DNA of 64,000 bases from Serratia rhizosphaerae. GTDB taxonomy: Bacteria > Pseudomonadota > Gammaproteobacteria > Enterobacterales > Enterobacteriaceae. A program made the translations under genes and the position numbers. The stretch spans positions 682,001 to 746,000 of the forward strand of contig NZ_CP041764.1 in the NCBI RefSeq assembly GCF_009817885.1, written 5' to 3'. Under the pieces are notes generated by a model. The model was given only the letters and a program-made list of their open reading frames with translations. It had not been told where the DNA came from and did not search any database. This document shows positions 50,847 through 59,573 of the stretch, piece by piece (within the stretch, counting starts at the first letter, position 1; the number at the start of each line of letters is the position of its first letter).

Positions 50847-51761
50847 TTACAGCGGCTTCAACATATAGATGGAACAGCCGTGATGGCCGGTCGCACCGCG
50901 CCGTTCGCTGAGCAGCGTAAAGCCCAGCGACTGATAAAGCCCCAGCGCTTCTTTTAGCTGTTCGGTGGTTTCCAGATAGCAGTAGCGGTAACCGGCGGCC
51001 CGCGCCGCGCGCATCGCCTGCACCACCATGTAACGCGCCATCCCCAGGCCACGGATTTCGGGTTTGAAAAACAGCTTTTGCAGTTCACAGTAATCCGCTT
51101 CGCCGCCAAGCAGAGGCGCAATGCCGGCGCCGCCCACGATTTCCCCCTGCCGTTCCACCACCCAGTAATGACCGCCGCTGCGTTGATACATCTCCGTCAG
51201 CCGCTCCAGATCCGGATCGTACAGACTGACGCCCTCCATGCTGTCCATACCGTATTCACGGAAACAGTCGCGGATCAGCTTCGCCATCGCCGCATCGTCT
51301 GCGGCGCAAATCGGCCGCACCCGCAGTTCGGCCTGCCGCTGCTTGCGCGCGCCGGCCAGCGCGCCGCTGAACTTACGCATCATCGCCACCGTCGCCGCCC
51401 GTTCATCATCGTCCAACTGCGCCAGCGCCGCCTGCATAAAGTTATCGGCATCGCTGTCAATCAGCGCCAGCGTGTGTTTCCCCTGCCGGGTCAGACGGTG
51501 CAGGCTGTGGCGTTTGTCATGCGGGTGTTCAACCGTCTCGATCATCTGCGCGCTGACCAACGAACGCAGTGCCCGGCTGGCGCTGGCCTTATCGATGCAC
51601 AGTTTGGCCGCCAGCTCCATCACCCCCAGCGGCTGTTCCTTGATTTCAATCATCAGGTGAATCTGCAACGGTGAAAAGCGTGAACCGTTGCTCTGCTTGT
51701 TCAACATCCCCAGTTCACGCACCAGACGGCGCGACAACGCCCGAAAATCACGGATCTCCAC
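50847..51761 (-). CDS. MarR-GNAT fusion: HTH regulator with acetyltransferase domain
   Basis: About 304 residues. A MarR winged helix (about 1-140, GVMELAAKLCIDKASASRALRSL) is fused to a GNAT acetyltransferase (about 148-300) with acetyl-CoA motif A KPEIRGLGMARYMVVQAM and LYQSLGFTLL. The likely start is a GTG at 51761 behind AAGGAAG; the ATG at 51794 has no ribosome binding site. Such fusions are widespread; the acetyl target is unknown. It is divergent from the lipoprotein operon at 52014. Confidence 0.8.
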   Translation of the reverse strand: MEIRDFRALSRRLVRELGMLNKQSNGSRFSPLQIHLMIEIKEQPLGVMELAAKLCIDKASASRALRSLVSAQMIETVEHPHDKRHSLHRLTRQGKHTLALIDSDADNFMQAALAQLDDDERAATVAMMRKFSGALAGARKQRQAELRVRPICAADDAAMAKLIRDCFREYGMDSMEGVSLYDPDLERLTEMYQRSGGHYWVVERQGEIVGGAGIAPLLGGEADYCELQKLFFKPEIRGLGMARYMVVQAMRAARAAGYRYCYLETTEQLKEALGLYQSLGFTLLSERRGATGHHGCSIYMLKPL

Positions 51762-52013
51762 GGTATTTATCTTCCTTGGTTGAATAGATGACAAAGTGAA
51801 ACTGGTTGATAGTGTTACCTAATTGATGAGCAAGATAACGTATCTCCATGAAGAGGTGAAGGAATTTATTTTATTCATCCACGTTATTCCGACGATTAAT
51901 CCCCTGCGGCTTCTGCTAGAATGCGCGCGTTGAAAGCCGGCGATCGCCGGACTTTTGACATTCATCATTGGCAAAGCTGCCGTGTTTTATCATCAAGGAG
52001 AGATTTCATTTCT

Positions 52014-52685
52014 ATGAAAAAATCACTCGTATTGGGTTCTCTTGCCCTTTCCACCCTGTTGCTGGCCGGCTGTGCAACAGAATCTTCCCGTTCACTGGAC
52101 GTGCCGAAAGTGGCTTCCTACCAGAGCCACTATCAGGGTCCACGTAGCCCGATCGCCGTCGGTAAATTTGATAACCGTTCCAGCTATATGAACGGCATCT
52201 TCTCCGACGGCGTGGATCGCCTGGGCAACCAGTCAAAAACCATTCTGATCACTCACCTGCAGCAGACCGGCCGTTTTAACGTGCTCGATCGCGCCAATAT
52301 GGCTGAGCTGAAGACCGAAGCCGGGCTGAAGGGGCAAAAACAAACGCTGAAAGGCGCCAATTACGTGATCACCGGCGACGTCACCGAATTCGGCCGCAAG
52401 GAAGTGGGCGATCATCAGCTGTGGGGCATTCTCGGCCGCGGTAAATCGCAGGTGGCATATGCCAAGGTAAATCTGAATGTAGTGAACGTTCAGACTTCCG
52501 AAGTGGTTTACGCCACCCAGGGCGCCGGCGAATACAGCCTGTCTAACCGAGAGATTATCGGTTTTGGCGGCACCGCCAGCTATGACTCGACCCTGAACGG
52601 CAAAGTACTGGATTTGGCCGTACGCGAAGCAGTGAACAATTTAGTCAACGGCATCGAAAGCGGCGCATGGCGCCCGACCAACTAA
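52014..52685 (+). CDS. CsgG/HfaB-family lipoprotein
   Basis: A 223-residue lipoprotein with lipobox LLLAGC (Cys20) and a CsgG-like mature domain: SPIAVGKFDNRSSYMNGIFSDG, LQQTGRFNVLDRANM, GANYVITGDVTEFG and AKVNLNVVNVQTSEVVY. Curli CsgG forms a secretion pore, but no curli gene is present and this is the shorter paralogue class, found with DUF4810 and DUF799 lipoproteins. The ATG at 52014 is taken: homology and the signal start there. First gene of a three-lipoprotein operon. Confidence 0.88.
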   Translation: MKKSLVLGSLALSTLLLAGCATESSRSLDVPKVASYQSHYQGPRSPIAVGKFDNRSSYMNGIFSDGVDRLGNQSKTILITHLQQTGRFNVLDRANMAELKTEAGLKGQKQTLKGANYVITGDVTEFGRKEVGDHQLWGILGRGKSQVAYAKVNLNVVNVQTSEVVYATQGAGEYSLSNREIIGFGGTASYDSTLNGKVLDLAVREAVNNLVNGIESGAWRPTN

Positions 52686-52700
52686 CGGATTAGTGCAACA

Positions 52701-53057
52701 ATGACCATAAAAAATATAAGTGGGGTGCTGCTGGCAGCAACCCTGCTGGCCGGCTGCGCCGCGCCGAAAACGCTGTACAATTGGGATCATTATCAGACTA
52801 CACTTTATCAGTATTATCAACAGGATGGCGTTAGCACGGAACAACAGATCGCGACGCTGAACCAGACCGTTGAAACCTCCCGCGCCAAAAATAAGGCGGT
52901 ACCGCCCGGCTTGCATGCGCAGCTGAGTCTGCTGTACGCCAAAAGCGGCCGTCCGGATCAGGCTTTTACCGAATTCAATACGGAAAAACGTCTGTTCCCG
53001 GAATCCGCCAGATTTATGGATTTCCTGATGGCCAAGGATAAAGGGAGTTTTAAATGA
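52701..53057 (+). CDS. DUF4810 lipoprotein
   Basis: A 118-residue lipoprotein with lipobox LLAGC (Cys19), followed by LYNWDHYQTTLYQYYQQDG and a helical TPR-like hairpin (PPGLHAQLSLLYAKSGRPDQAF), typical of DUF4810. Its role is unknown; the conserved linkage with the CsgG-like and DUF799 genes suggests one envelope complex. It begins 15 bases after the CsgG-like gene and overlaps the next by four bases (ATGA, 53054-53057). Confidence 0.85.
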   Translation: MTIKNISGVLLAATLLAGCAAPKTLYNWDHYQTTLYQYYQQDGVSTEQQIATLNQTVETSRAKNKAVPPGLHAQLSLLYAKSGRPDQAFTEFNTEKRLFPESARFMDFLMAKDKGSFK

Positions 53058-53710
53058 AACGGATACTCGGTTTAGTTGCCGCTACGGCGGTTCTGCTGCT
53101 GAGCGGCTGCGCCAAGAAAGCGCCGTATGATTATGCGGCATTTCATGAAAGCAAGCCGGCCTCGATTCTGGTACCGCCGCCGGTCAACCAGTCACCGGAT
53201 GTCAAAGCCAGCCACAGCGTGCTGTCCACCGCTACCCTGCCGCTGGCTGAAGCCGGCTATTACGTGTTCCCGGTCGCGGTGGTTGAGGAAACCTTCCAGC
53301 AAAACGGCCTGAGCAATGCAAACGATATCCGCGCCGTCAGTCTGCCGAAGCTGCATCAGATCTTCGGCGCCGACGCGGTGCTGTATCTGGACATTGTGCA
53401 GTACGGCACCAGCTATCGGGTGATCGACAGCGAAACCCGCGTGACCGTCAACGCGCGCCTGCTCGATTTGCGTAACGGCAAAGCGCTGTGGTCGGGCAGC
53501 GCTACCGCTTCCAGCAACGAGAACAGCAACAACAGCGGCGCCGGCCTGCTCGGCATGGTGATCAACGCGGCCATCGCGCAAATCGCCAATACGCTCAGCG
53601 ACAAAGGCTTTGATGTTGGCGCTATCACCAACACCCGTCTGCTGTCCGCCGGCCATGACGGTGCAATTCTGTACGGGCCACGCTCGCCGCATTACGCCAG
53701 CCAGCGTTAA
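53054..53710 (+). CDS. DUF799 lipoprotein (GNA1162 family)
   Basis: A 218-residue lipoprotein with lipobox LLSGC (Cys19) and the DUF799 domain: SILVPPPVNQSPDVKASHSVLS, FGADAVLYLDIVQYGTSY and NARLLDLRNGKALWSGSA. The Neisseria homologue GNA1162 has a structure resembling TolB-like or CsgG-like N-terminal domains. It is the last gene of the trio, coupled to DUF4810, and ends at a terminator. Confidence 0.86.
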   Translation: MKRILGLVAATAVLLLSGCAKKAPYDYAAFHESKPASILVPPPVNQSPDVKASHSVLSTATLPLAEAGYYVFPVAVVEETFQQNGLSNANDIRAVSLPKLHQIFGADAVLYLDIVQYGTSYRVIDSETRVTVNARLLDLRNGKALWSGSATASSNENSNNSGAGLLGMVINAAIAQIANTLSDKGFDVGAITNTRLLSAGHDGAILYGPRSPHYASQR

Positions 53711-53716
53711 CCTGAC

Positions 53717-53746
53717 ACGGGCAGCGGCAACACAGCTGCCCGTTTC
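53717..53746 (+). terminator. Terminator of the lipoprotein operon
   Basis: ACGGGCAGC / GCTGCCCGT (53717-53725, 53735-53743) with a 9-base loop and a short T run (TTT). It lies between this operon and the convergent NCS1 permease. Confidence 0.65.
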
Positions 53747-53794
53747 TGGCTAGTGCGCATTACCCCTGCCGATCGCGTCAGATTTCATCATCGC

Positions 53795-55189
53795 TTACTC
53801 GCGCGGCGCAGCCGCCAGCCGGAGATCGCTGCGCCAGCAGCACAGCGGATACAGCAGGCCGGTGACCACCAGGCTGATCACCCAGGAGATATCCGCGCCG
53901 GGAACCAGCTGCGAATAAGGCCCGCTGAAAAAGGCGTTCTCCATAAAGGGCAGCTGCACCACGATGCCGACAAAATACACCGCCAGCACCCGCCCGTTCA
54001 GCAGGCCGTAACGGCCGCCGTCGGCGCGGAAAATCGCCTCGATATCGTAACGCTGCTTCCTGATAAGATAAAAGTCGATCAGGTTGATCATGCACCACGG
54101 GATCAGCACCGCGATCAGCGCCAGAATCAGATTGATAAAGAAGCTGACGAAATTGGCCGACGCCGCCAGCGCCACCAGCACCGATCCGAGCAGCACCAGT
54201 GCGGAAAACAGCACCCGCACCTGCGCGTTGGGCTGCCAGCGCGGCATAAAAGTCTGCACCGCGGTGATCAGCGACAGCACCGCACCGTAGAGATTCATGC
54301 CGTTATGGCAGATGATATTGATCAGGAACAGCACCATCAGCACCGGCCCCAGCCAGCCGGTGGCCTGCCGCACCGCCGCCATCGCCTCAACGTTGCCGCC
54401 CACCAGATTGACCGCCACCATGCCGAACAGAAACGCCAGGATTGTGCCGCAGCAGGCGCCCAGCCAGGTATAGAGAAACGGCCGCCGGATCCCCACCTCG
54501 GCGGGCAGGTAGCGCGAATAGTCTGAGGTATACGGCGAAAAGCTGATCTGCCAGACCGCGCCGATGCAAAACGTCGCAAACCAGCCGCTCAGCGAAAAAC
54601 GTCCGCGCAGCCAGAAATCGCCGGGCAGCGGCTGCGTCAGCATCACCGCCATGCCGAGCAGCAGCGCCGCGCCCATAACCCAGGCACCCAGCTTGTTGAT
54701 TTTATGGATAAAGCTATAGCCGACCACGCCGATGGCGGTCGCCAGCAGCGCCCCCAGCACCGTGGCGTACGGGACAGGCAGCGCCGGCAGGACGTTATTG
54801 ATCACCTTGCCGGACAGGGTGATGTTCGAAATAAAGAAGCCGAGATAAATCACCGTGGTAAAGGCGATCACCAGCAGCGAACCGTAGCGGCCGAACTGGG
54901 CGCGGCTCTGCACCATCTGCGGAATGCCCACCTGCGGCCCCTGCGCCGAGGTGAGCGCCAGAAAGACGCCGCCGAACATATGCCCGGCGATAATCGCCGT
55001 CATCGCCGACAGAATATTCAGCCCAAACGTATGGGTGGCGATGGCGCCGGTCACCACCGCCAGCGGCGCGATATTGGTGCAGAACCACAGGGTGAACAGG
55101 CTTTTGACCTCGCCGTGGCGCTCCGAGGCCGGCACATAATCGATGGATTTATCCTCGATCAGGCCGCTTGGTTGTGTTTGAGAACGCAT
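53795..55189 (-). CDS. NCS1-family permease (purine/pyrimidine/hydantoin type)
   Basis: A 464-residue permease with 12 helices. The NCS1 hallmarks are visible: WFCTNIAPLAVVTGAIA in helix 1, QVGIPQMVQSRAQFGRYG after helix 2 and SFSPYTSDYSRYLPAEVG near helix 6. Substrates in the family are cytosine, purines, allantoin, hydantoins, thiamine and pyridoxine-like rings. It is the last gene of the six-gene flavoenzyme operon, so its cargo is probably that pathway's substrate. The 87-base gap from the aldehyde dehydrogenase contains a hairpin. Confidence 0.87.
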   Translation of the reverse strand: MRSQTQPSGLIEDKSIDYVPASERHGEVKSLFTLWFCTNIAPLAVVTGAIATHTFGLNILSAMTAIIAGHMFGGVFLALTSAQGPQVGIPQMVQSRAQFGRYGSLLVIAFTTVIYLGFFISNITLSGKVINNVLPALPVPYATVLGALLATAIGVVGYSFIHKINKLGAWVMGAALLLGMAVMLTQPLPGDFWLRGRFSLSGWFATFCIGAVWQISFSPYTSDYSRYLPAEVGIRRPFLYTWLGACCGTILAFLFGMVAVNLVGGNVEAMAAVRQATGWLGPVLMVLFLINIICHNGMNLYGAVLSLITAVQTFMPRWQPNAQVRVLFSALVLLGSVLVALAASANFVSFFINLILALIAVLIPWCMINLIDFYLIRKQRYDIEAIFRADGGRYGLLNGRVLAVYFVGIVVQLPFMENAFFSGPYSQLVPGADISWVISLVVTGLLYPLCCWRSDLRLAAAPRE

Positions 55190-55242
55190 AACATCCTCCG
55201 GTTTACACCGTTATATTTTTTATCGGGTAGAGGGTAAGGCAG

Positions 55243-55265
55243 CCCCTCCCCGCAGCGGGGAGGGG
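55243..55265 (-). promoter_or_regulatory. Hairpin between aldehyde dehydrogenase and permease genes
   Basis: CCCCTCCCC / GGGGAGGGG (55243-55251, 55257-55265) with a 5-base loop, no T tract. It may partially block read-through or stabilise the upstream message. Confidence 0.45.
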
Positions 55266-55276
55266 AAGCGGGACGG

Positions 55277-56743
55277 CTAGCGCATCACGAAGGGATCGTC
55301 GATGGGCGCATCGCTGGTGCGTAACCAGACGGTTTTGCTGGTGGTGTACTCCAGCGCCGCCTCCATGCCGCCTTCGCGGCCGAAGCCGGACTGGCCGTAG
55401 CCGCCGAACGGCGCCAGCGGTGAAACGGCGCGGTAAGTGTTGAGCCACACCACGCCGGCGCGCAGCTGGCGGGTCACCCGGTGGGCGCGGGTCAGGTTTT
55501 GCGTAAACACCCCGGCCGCCAGCCCGTACTCCGTGGCGTTCGCCAAGGCGATCGCCTCGGCTTCGTCGCGGAAGCTCAGCACCGACAGCACCGGGCCGAA
55601 CAGCTCGCGCGTCACGCTCTCCGCCTGCGGGCAGTCGCTGCAGTCCAGGATGGTCGGCGGGTAGTAAAAACCGGGGCCGTCGATGGGCTGCGAGGCGGTC
55701 AGCCGCCGGGCGCCCTGCGCCAGCGAACGTTCGACCACCTGTTCGATCAGCGCCTTTTGCCGCGCGGTGCACAGCGGGCCGAACTGGGTTTCCGGCTGTT
55801 GCGGACAGCCGATGACAATAGTGCGCACCTTCGCCAGCAGCCGCTCCAGCAGCGCGTTCTTGACGCTTTCCGCCACCAGCAGGCGCGAGCCGGCAACGCA
55901 GCTCTGGCCGGAGGCCGAGAAAATCGCCGCCACCTGCGCGTTGGCGGCGCTGTCCAGATCGGCGTCCTCAAAGACGATAAACGGCGATTTACCGCCCAGC
56001 TCCAGCGAGGTGCTGGCCAGGTTCTCGGCGCTGTTGCGCACGATATGGCGCGCCGTTTCCGCGCCGCCGGTAAAGGCGATGCGGTCTACTTTGGGATGGC
56101 GCGTCAGCGGCGCCGCGCAGCGTTCGGCAAAACCGGTGATCACATTGCACACGCCGGGCGGGAAACCGGCCCGATCGATCAGGCGGGCGAAGGCCAGCAG
56201 CGGCGCCGGGGCGGCCTCGGAGGCTTTCACCACCAGCGTGCAGCCTGCGGCGATCGCCGGACCAATCTTCACCGCCGACAAAAACAGCTGGCTGTTCCAC
56301 GGGATCACCGCGGCCACCACCCCGACCGGCTCGCGGCGCACCCAGGTTTCCATATCCGGTTTATCGATCGCCAGCACGTGCCCTTCCATCTTGTCGGCCA
56401 GCCCGGCGTAATAGCGGTAATACTCCGCCACATAGGCGATCTGCGCGCGGGTTTCGCGGATAATTTTACCGCTGTCCAGCGTCTCCAGCCGCGCCAGCTC
56501 CGCCGCGTTGGCCTCCACCAGATCCGCCAATTTCAGCAGCAGTTTGCCGCGCGCGCCGGCGGTCATATTGCGCCATTCGGGGCGGTGAAACGCCTGCCAG
56601 GCGGCCTCCACCGCGCGATCCACCTCCGCCTCGTGCGCCTCGGCCACGCTGGCCCAGGGTTCGCTGGTCGCCGGGTTCAGCGAGTCAAAGCGCGCCGCGC
56701 CCGGCTCGAACTGCCCGTTAATATAGAGATCAAACGACTCCAT
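55277..56743 (-). CDS. NAD(P)-dependent aldehyde dehydrogenase
   Basis: A 488-residue ALDH-superfamily enzyme with catalytic Cys282 (SGQSCVAGSR), general base Glu248 (LELGGKS), the oxyanion Asn in IPWNSQL, and the EYGLAAGVFTQNL / GGYGQSGFGREGG signatures. It resembles the betaine/semialdehyde class. The second ATG (56743) is better spaced from GGAGG than the first (56746). In this operon it would oxidise a semialdehyde released from ring opening. Spacing to the monooxygenase gene upstream is 11 bases. Confidence 0.9.
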   Translation of the reverse strand: MESFDLYINGQFEPGAARFDSLNPATSEPWASVAEAHEAEVDRAVEAAWQAFHRPEWRNMTAGARGKLLLKLADLVEANAAELARLETLDSGKIIRETRAQIAYVAEYYRYYAGLADKMEGHVLAIDKPDMETWVRREPVGVVAAVIPWNSQLFLSAVKIGPAIAAGCTLVVKASEAAPAPLLAFARLIDRAGFPPGVCNVITGFAERCAAPLTRHPKVDRIAFTGGAETARHIVRNSAENLASTSLELGGKSPFIVFEDADLDSAANAQVAAIFSASGQSCVAGSRLLVAESVKNALLERLLAKVRTIVIGCPQQPETQFGPLCTARQKALIEQVVERSLAQGARRLTASQPIDGPGFYYPPTILDCSDCPQAESVTRELFGPVLSVLSFRDEAEAIALANATEYGLAAGVFTQNLTRAHRVTRQLRAGVVWLNTYRAVSPLAPFGGYGQSGFGREGGMEAALEYTTSKTVWLRTSDAPIDDPFVMR

Positions 56744-56757
56744 CATTTCCTCCCGCC

Positions 56758-57795
56758 TCAGTGAAACTCAGGCATTACATGGCGGATAAAGCGCTCCAGC
56801 GAGGTTTTTTTCCGCGCGAAGGACATTCCGCTGTCGATCCACAGGGCAAATTCCGCATAGCCCATCTGCTCATATTTCTTCAGTCGCGCCACCACCTCAT
56901 CGGCGGTGCCGATCGCCAGGTTATTGCGCATCATATCTGCGTTGTAATAGCTATTGGCCGCCATCTCCTCGTCGCTCAGCGGCTTGATCAACCCCTGGCT
57001 GACCGGGCGCTCATTCTTGAACCAGGCGCCGAAATAATGGTAGAAGCGGTTAAGTTCCTGCGCCGCCTGCTGGGCGTCCGCCTCGTCCTCGGCCACATAG
57101 CCGTGTTGCAGCAGCATGATTTTCAGCGGCTGCTGCGGCGCATATTCGCGGCAGGCGTCCTTAAAGCAGGTTACCAGCCGGACGATCTCCTCTTCCCCCT
57201 GATGCAGCGGCGTCACCTGCACGTTACAGCCGTTTTTCACCGCAAATTCATGGCTGTTCGGGTCGCGCGCCGCCACCCAGATCGGCGGATGCGGCTGCTG
57301 TTTCGGCTGCGGCGCCGAAGTGGTCGACGGGAAAGACCAGTACTCGCCCTGATGGGCGTAATCCCCCTGCCACAGTTTCTTCACCGCCGGGATCAGCTCG
57401 CGCATCCGCTGCCCGGCCTCCCAGGCGGTCAGCCCCGGCATCAGGCGCTCGTATTCATAGCTGTAGGCGCCGCGGGCGATCCCCAGCTCCAGCCGCCCGT
57501 CGGTGATCAGATCGGTCATCGCCGCTTCGCCGGCCAGCCGCACCGGGTGATGGAACGGCGCAATCACCGTGCCGGTGCCCAGACGCGCCTGCCGGGTGCG
57601 GTGGGCAATATCCACCAGATTGATAAACGGATTGGGGGCAATGGTAAAATTCATGCCGTGGTGCTCCCCGGTCCAGATGGTGTGTACGCCGCCGCGATCG
57701 GCGATTTCGCACAGCTCCATCATCTGTTCGTAGAGCTGCTCCTGCGGCTCATCGGGGGTGGTTCGTTCCATATGGATAAATAAAGACAGTTTCAT
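56758..57795 (-). CDS. Luciferase-like (LLM) flavin-dependent monooxygenase
   Basis: A 345-residue LLM-class protein (TIM barrel). The FMN-site segments are IWTGEHHGMNFTIAPNPF, RLGTGTVIAPFHHPVRLAGE and DGRLELGIARGAYSYEY, and the C-terminal WIDSGMSF closes the barrel. Such enzymes use FMNH2 from a partner reductase and O2 to oxygenate substrates; RutA opens the uracil ring. It lies 19 bases after the flavin reductase gene, its probable FMNH2 source. GGGAG precedes the ATG at 57795; the frame open to 57891 is not conserved. Confidence 0.9.
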   Translation of the reverse strand: MKLSLFIHMERTTPDEPQEQLYEQMMELCEIADRGGVHTIWTGEHHGMNFTIAPNPFINLVDIAHRTRQARLGTGTVIAPFHHPVRLAGEAAMTDLITDGRLELGIARGAYSYEYERLMPGLTAWEAGQRMRELIPAVKKLWQGDYAHQGEYWSFPSTTSAPQPKQQPHPPIWVAARDPNSHEFAVKNGCNVQVTPLHQGEEEIVRLVTCFKDACREYAPQQPLKIMLLQHGYVAEDEADAQQAAQELNRFYHYFGAWFKNERPVSQGLIKPLSDEEMAANSYYNADMMRNNLAIGTADEVVARLKKYEQMGYAEFALWIDSGMSFARKKTSLERFIRHVMPEFH

Positions 57796-57814
57796 CGTTC
57801 GCTCCCGCCCAGCC

Positions 57815-58744
57815 TCAGCTGGCAAATCGTTTGATCGCACCGCTGTGCTCATCGCCGTAGTAAATGCTGTAATTGCCCACCGAGTTTTCACGCACGAAGC
57901 GGTTAAGCATCGACTTCAGCGCCGCATCATCAATCGGCAGCGTCGCCGTCTGAGCGAGCGGCAGCCAGCAGGCCTGTTCGCCCTGCGGCACGCTGTCGCC
58001 GGCGTCGCTGGGCAGCGCGCACAGGAAGACAATATGCTGGCGGTTCGACTGGCGGTCGTCATAAATGGAGTAAACAAAGCCCGGGCTGGCGGGCAGCGCC
58101 AGCTCCTGCAGCAGCGCCGTCAGGCTGTCGCCGACGCTGCGCCCGGCCACCGACCGTGACGGCAGGCGGAAGCGCCCGTCCTGCTGTTTGACCATCACCA
58201 CGCTGCCGTCAAATTCAATCAGCGCGCTGACCACCACTTCCGGCCCGCTGACCAACGATTCGGCGTTCTGCGCCGGCGTGAAGTAGGCGCCGCGGTAGTA
58301 GCCCAATCCGGCGGTGCCACTGGAGTCAAAGGCGCTGATTTTGCCGATCAGAATCACGTGGTCACCGGCGTCCACCACCTGAAAACGTTCGCATTCGAAC
58401 CAGGCCGAGCTGCCGTCCAGCAGCGGCACGCCGGCGGCGCTGCGCCGCCATGCCACCTGAGCAAAACGGTCGTCCACCTTCTGGGCGAAAATATTCGACG
58501 TCTCTTTCTGCTGCTCGGCCAGAATATTGACGGCAAAGTGCGCACCGTCGGTAAAGTTCGCCAGATTGGCCGAGCGCTTGTCGATATTGACCAGCAGCAG
58601 CGCCGGATCCAGCGATACCGAGGTAAAGGAGTTGGCGGTAAAACCAATCGGCTTCCCGTCGGCATCCAGCCCGGTGACCACCGTCACCCCGGTCATAAAG
58701 GCGCCGAAGGCGTCACGTAGTTGTCTGCGTTGTTCAATGTCCAT
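57815..58744 (-). CDS. Flavin reductase fused to a degenerate Nudix-like domain
   Basis: 309 residues. Residues 1-165 are a RutF/HpaC-type NAD(P)H:flavin reductase (FGAFMTGVTVVTGLDADGKP, GFTANSFTSVSLDPALLLVN, HFAVNILAEQQ). Residues about 180-295 look like a Nudix fold (VVVSALIEFDGSVVMVKQQDG ... LTALLQELALP) but lack the REUxEE catalytic glutamates, so binding rather than hydrolysis is likely. AGGAG precedes the ATG. It overlaps the hydrolase gene by 11 bases and should supply reduced FMN to the LLM enzyme. Confidence 0.82.
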   Translation of the reverse strand: MDIEQRRQLRDAFGAFMTGVTVVTGLDADGKPIGFTANSFTSVSLDPALLLVNIDKRSANLANFTDGAHFAVNILAEQQKETSNIFAQKVDDRFAQVAWRRSAAGVPLLDGSSAWFECERFQVVDAGDHVILIGKISAFDSSGTAGLGYYRGAYFTPAQNAESLVSGPEVVVSALIEFDGSVVMVKQQDGRFRLPSRSVAGRSVGDSLTALLQELALPASPGFVYSIYDDRQSNRQHIVFLCALPSDAGDSVPQGEQACWLPLAQTATLPIDDAALKSMLNRFVRENSVGNYSIYYGDEHSGAIKRFAS

Positions 58745-59561
58745 CGTTCACTCCTGCCGTAGCGTGCCGGTGCGTCGGGGTTAAAAAGGCCAGCAGCTCC
58801 TCGTTGACCCGCGCCGCATCCGTCAGATTCACCATATGTTTCGCGTTGTTGACGATCACCGCCTGCCCCTGCGGGGCCGCGAGCGCCATCTGGCGCGCCA
58901 TCGCCGGGCTGGAGTTGGCGTCCAGCTCGCCGGTCAGCACCAGCACCGGGCAACGTATTTCGCCCCAGCGGCCGGCGTAGACCGCATCGCCGGCGGCAAA
59001 CGCCTGATACGCCTTGGCGTAGCCGTCGCGACTGACCTGATTAAGCCAGCCGCTGACCCGCCGCCGCAGCGCCGCCTGTTCCTGCGTATCGCTGAACCAG
59101 CGGGCCAGCGGCGAGTCCAGCTGCGCATCGCCGCGCGCCAGTTCGCCGGCACGCTGCAGCACCGCAGCGCGCGCCTGTTCGCTGCGCTGATAAACGCCGC
59201 TCATCACCACCGCGTGGCTGACCAGCTCCGGATGGTCAATCGCCAGCCCGGCGGCAATCAGCGCCCCCATCGAGTGACCGGCCACCGCAAAGCGCTGCTG
59301 CGGACGAGTGCGCAGAAACGCCGCCATCCACGCCACGTAATCCTGCAGCGTCGGCGCATGGGTAAAGCCGTCGCTTCCGCCATGCCCCGGCATATCCACG
59401 GCGATGACGTGAAACTGCGCCTGCAGGGCGCTGAACTGCGGTTCCCAGGCGTCGGCGTTCATGCCCACGCCGTGAATCAGCAGCAGCGGCTCGCCCTGGC
59501 CTGCTTCCAGGTAGCTCGCCTGCAGGTTGAATTCAGACAGCCGCTGGGTTTTGCGCATCAT
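58734..59561 (-). CDS. Alpha/beta hydrolase
   Basis: A 275-residue alpha/beta hydrolase with oxyanion motif LLIHGVGMNADAWE, nucleophile elbow AGHSMG (Ser97), the acid in GELDANSS and the catalytic histidine in NNAKHMVN. A cap domain spans about 130-205. The analogous RutD speeds breakdown of a pathway intermediate; here it may cleave an ester or amide made by the monooxygenase. The start is the first ATG of the pair at 59561; a TTG lies six bases before. It lies 12 bases from the AA_synth gene. Confidence 0.87.
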   Translation of the reverse strand: MMRKTQRLSEFNLQASYLEAGQGEPLLLIHGVGMNADAWEPQFSALQAQFHVIAVDMPGHGGSDGFTHAPTLQDYVAWMAAFLRTRPQQRFAVAGHSMGALIAAGLAIDHPELVSHAVVMSGVYQRSEQARAAVLQRAGELARGDAQLDSPLARWFSDTQEQAALRRRVSGWLNQVSRDGYAKAYQAFAAGDAVYAGRWGEIRCPVLVLTGELDANSSPAMARQMALAAPQGQAVIVNNAKHMVNLTDAARVNEELLAFLTPTHRHATAGVNDGH

Positions 59562-59573
59562 GGCCAAGCTCTT

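Noticed and set aside
52014..52685. Curli secretion pore csgG.
   Set aside because: No csgA-F genes nearby and the protein is shorter; it belongs to the DUF4810/DUF799-linked class.
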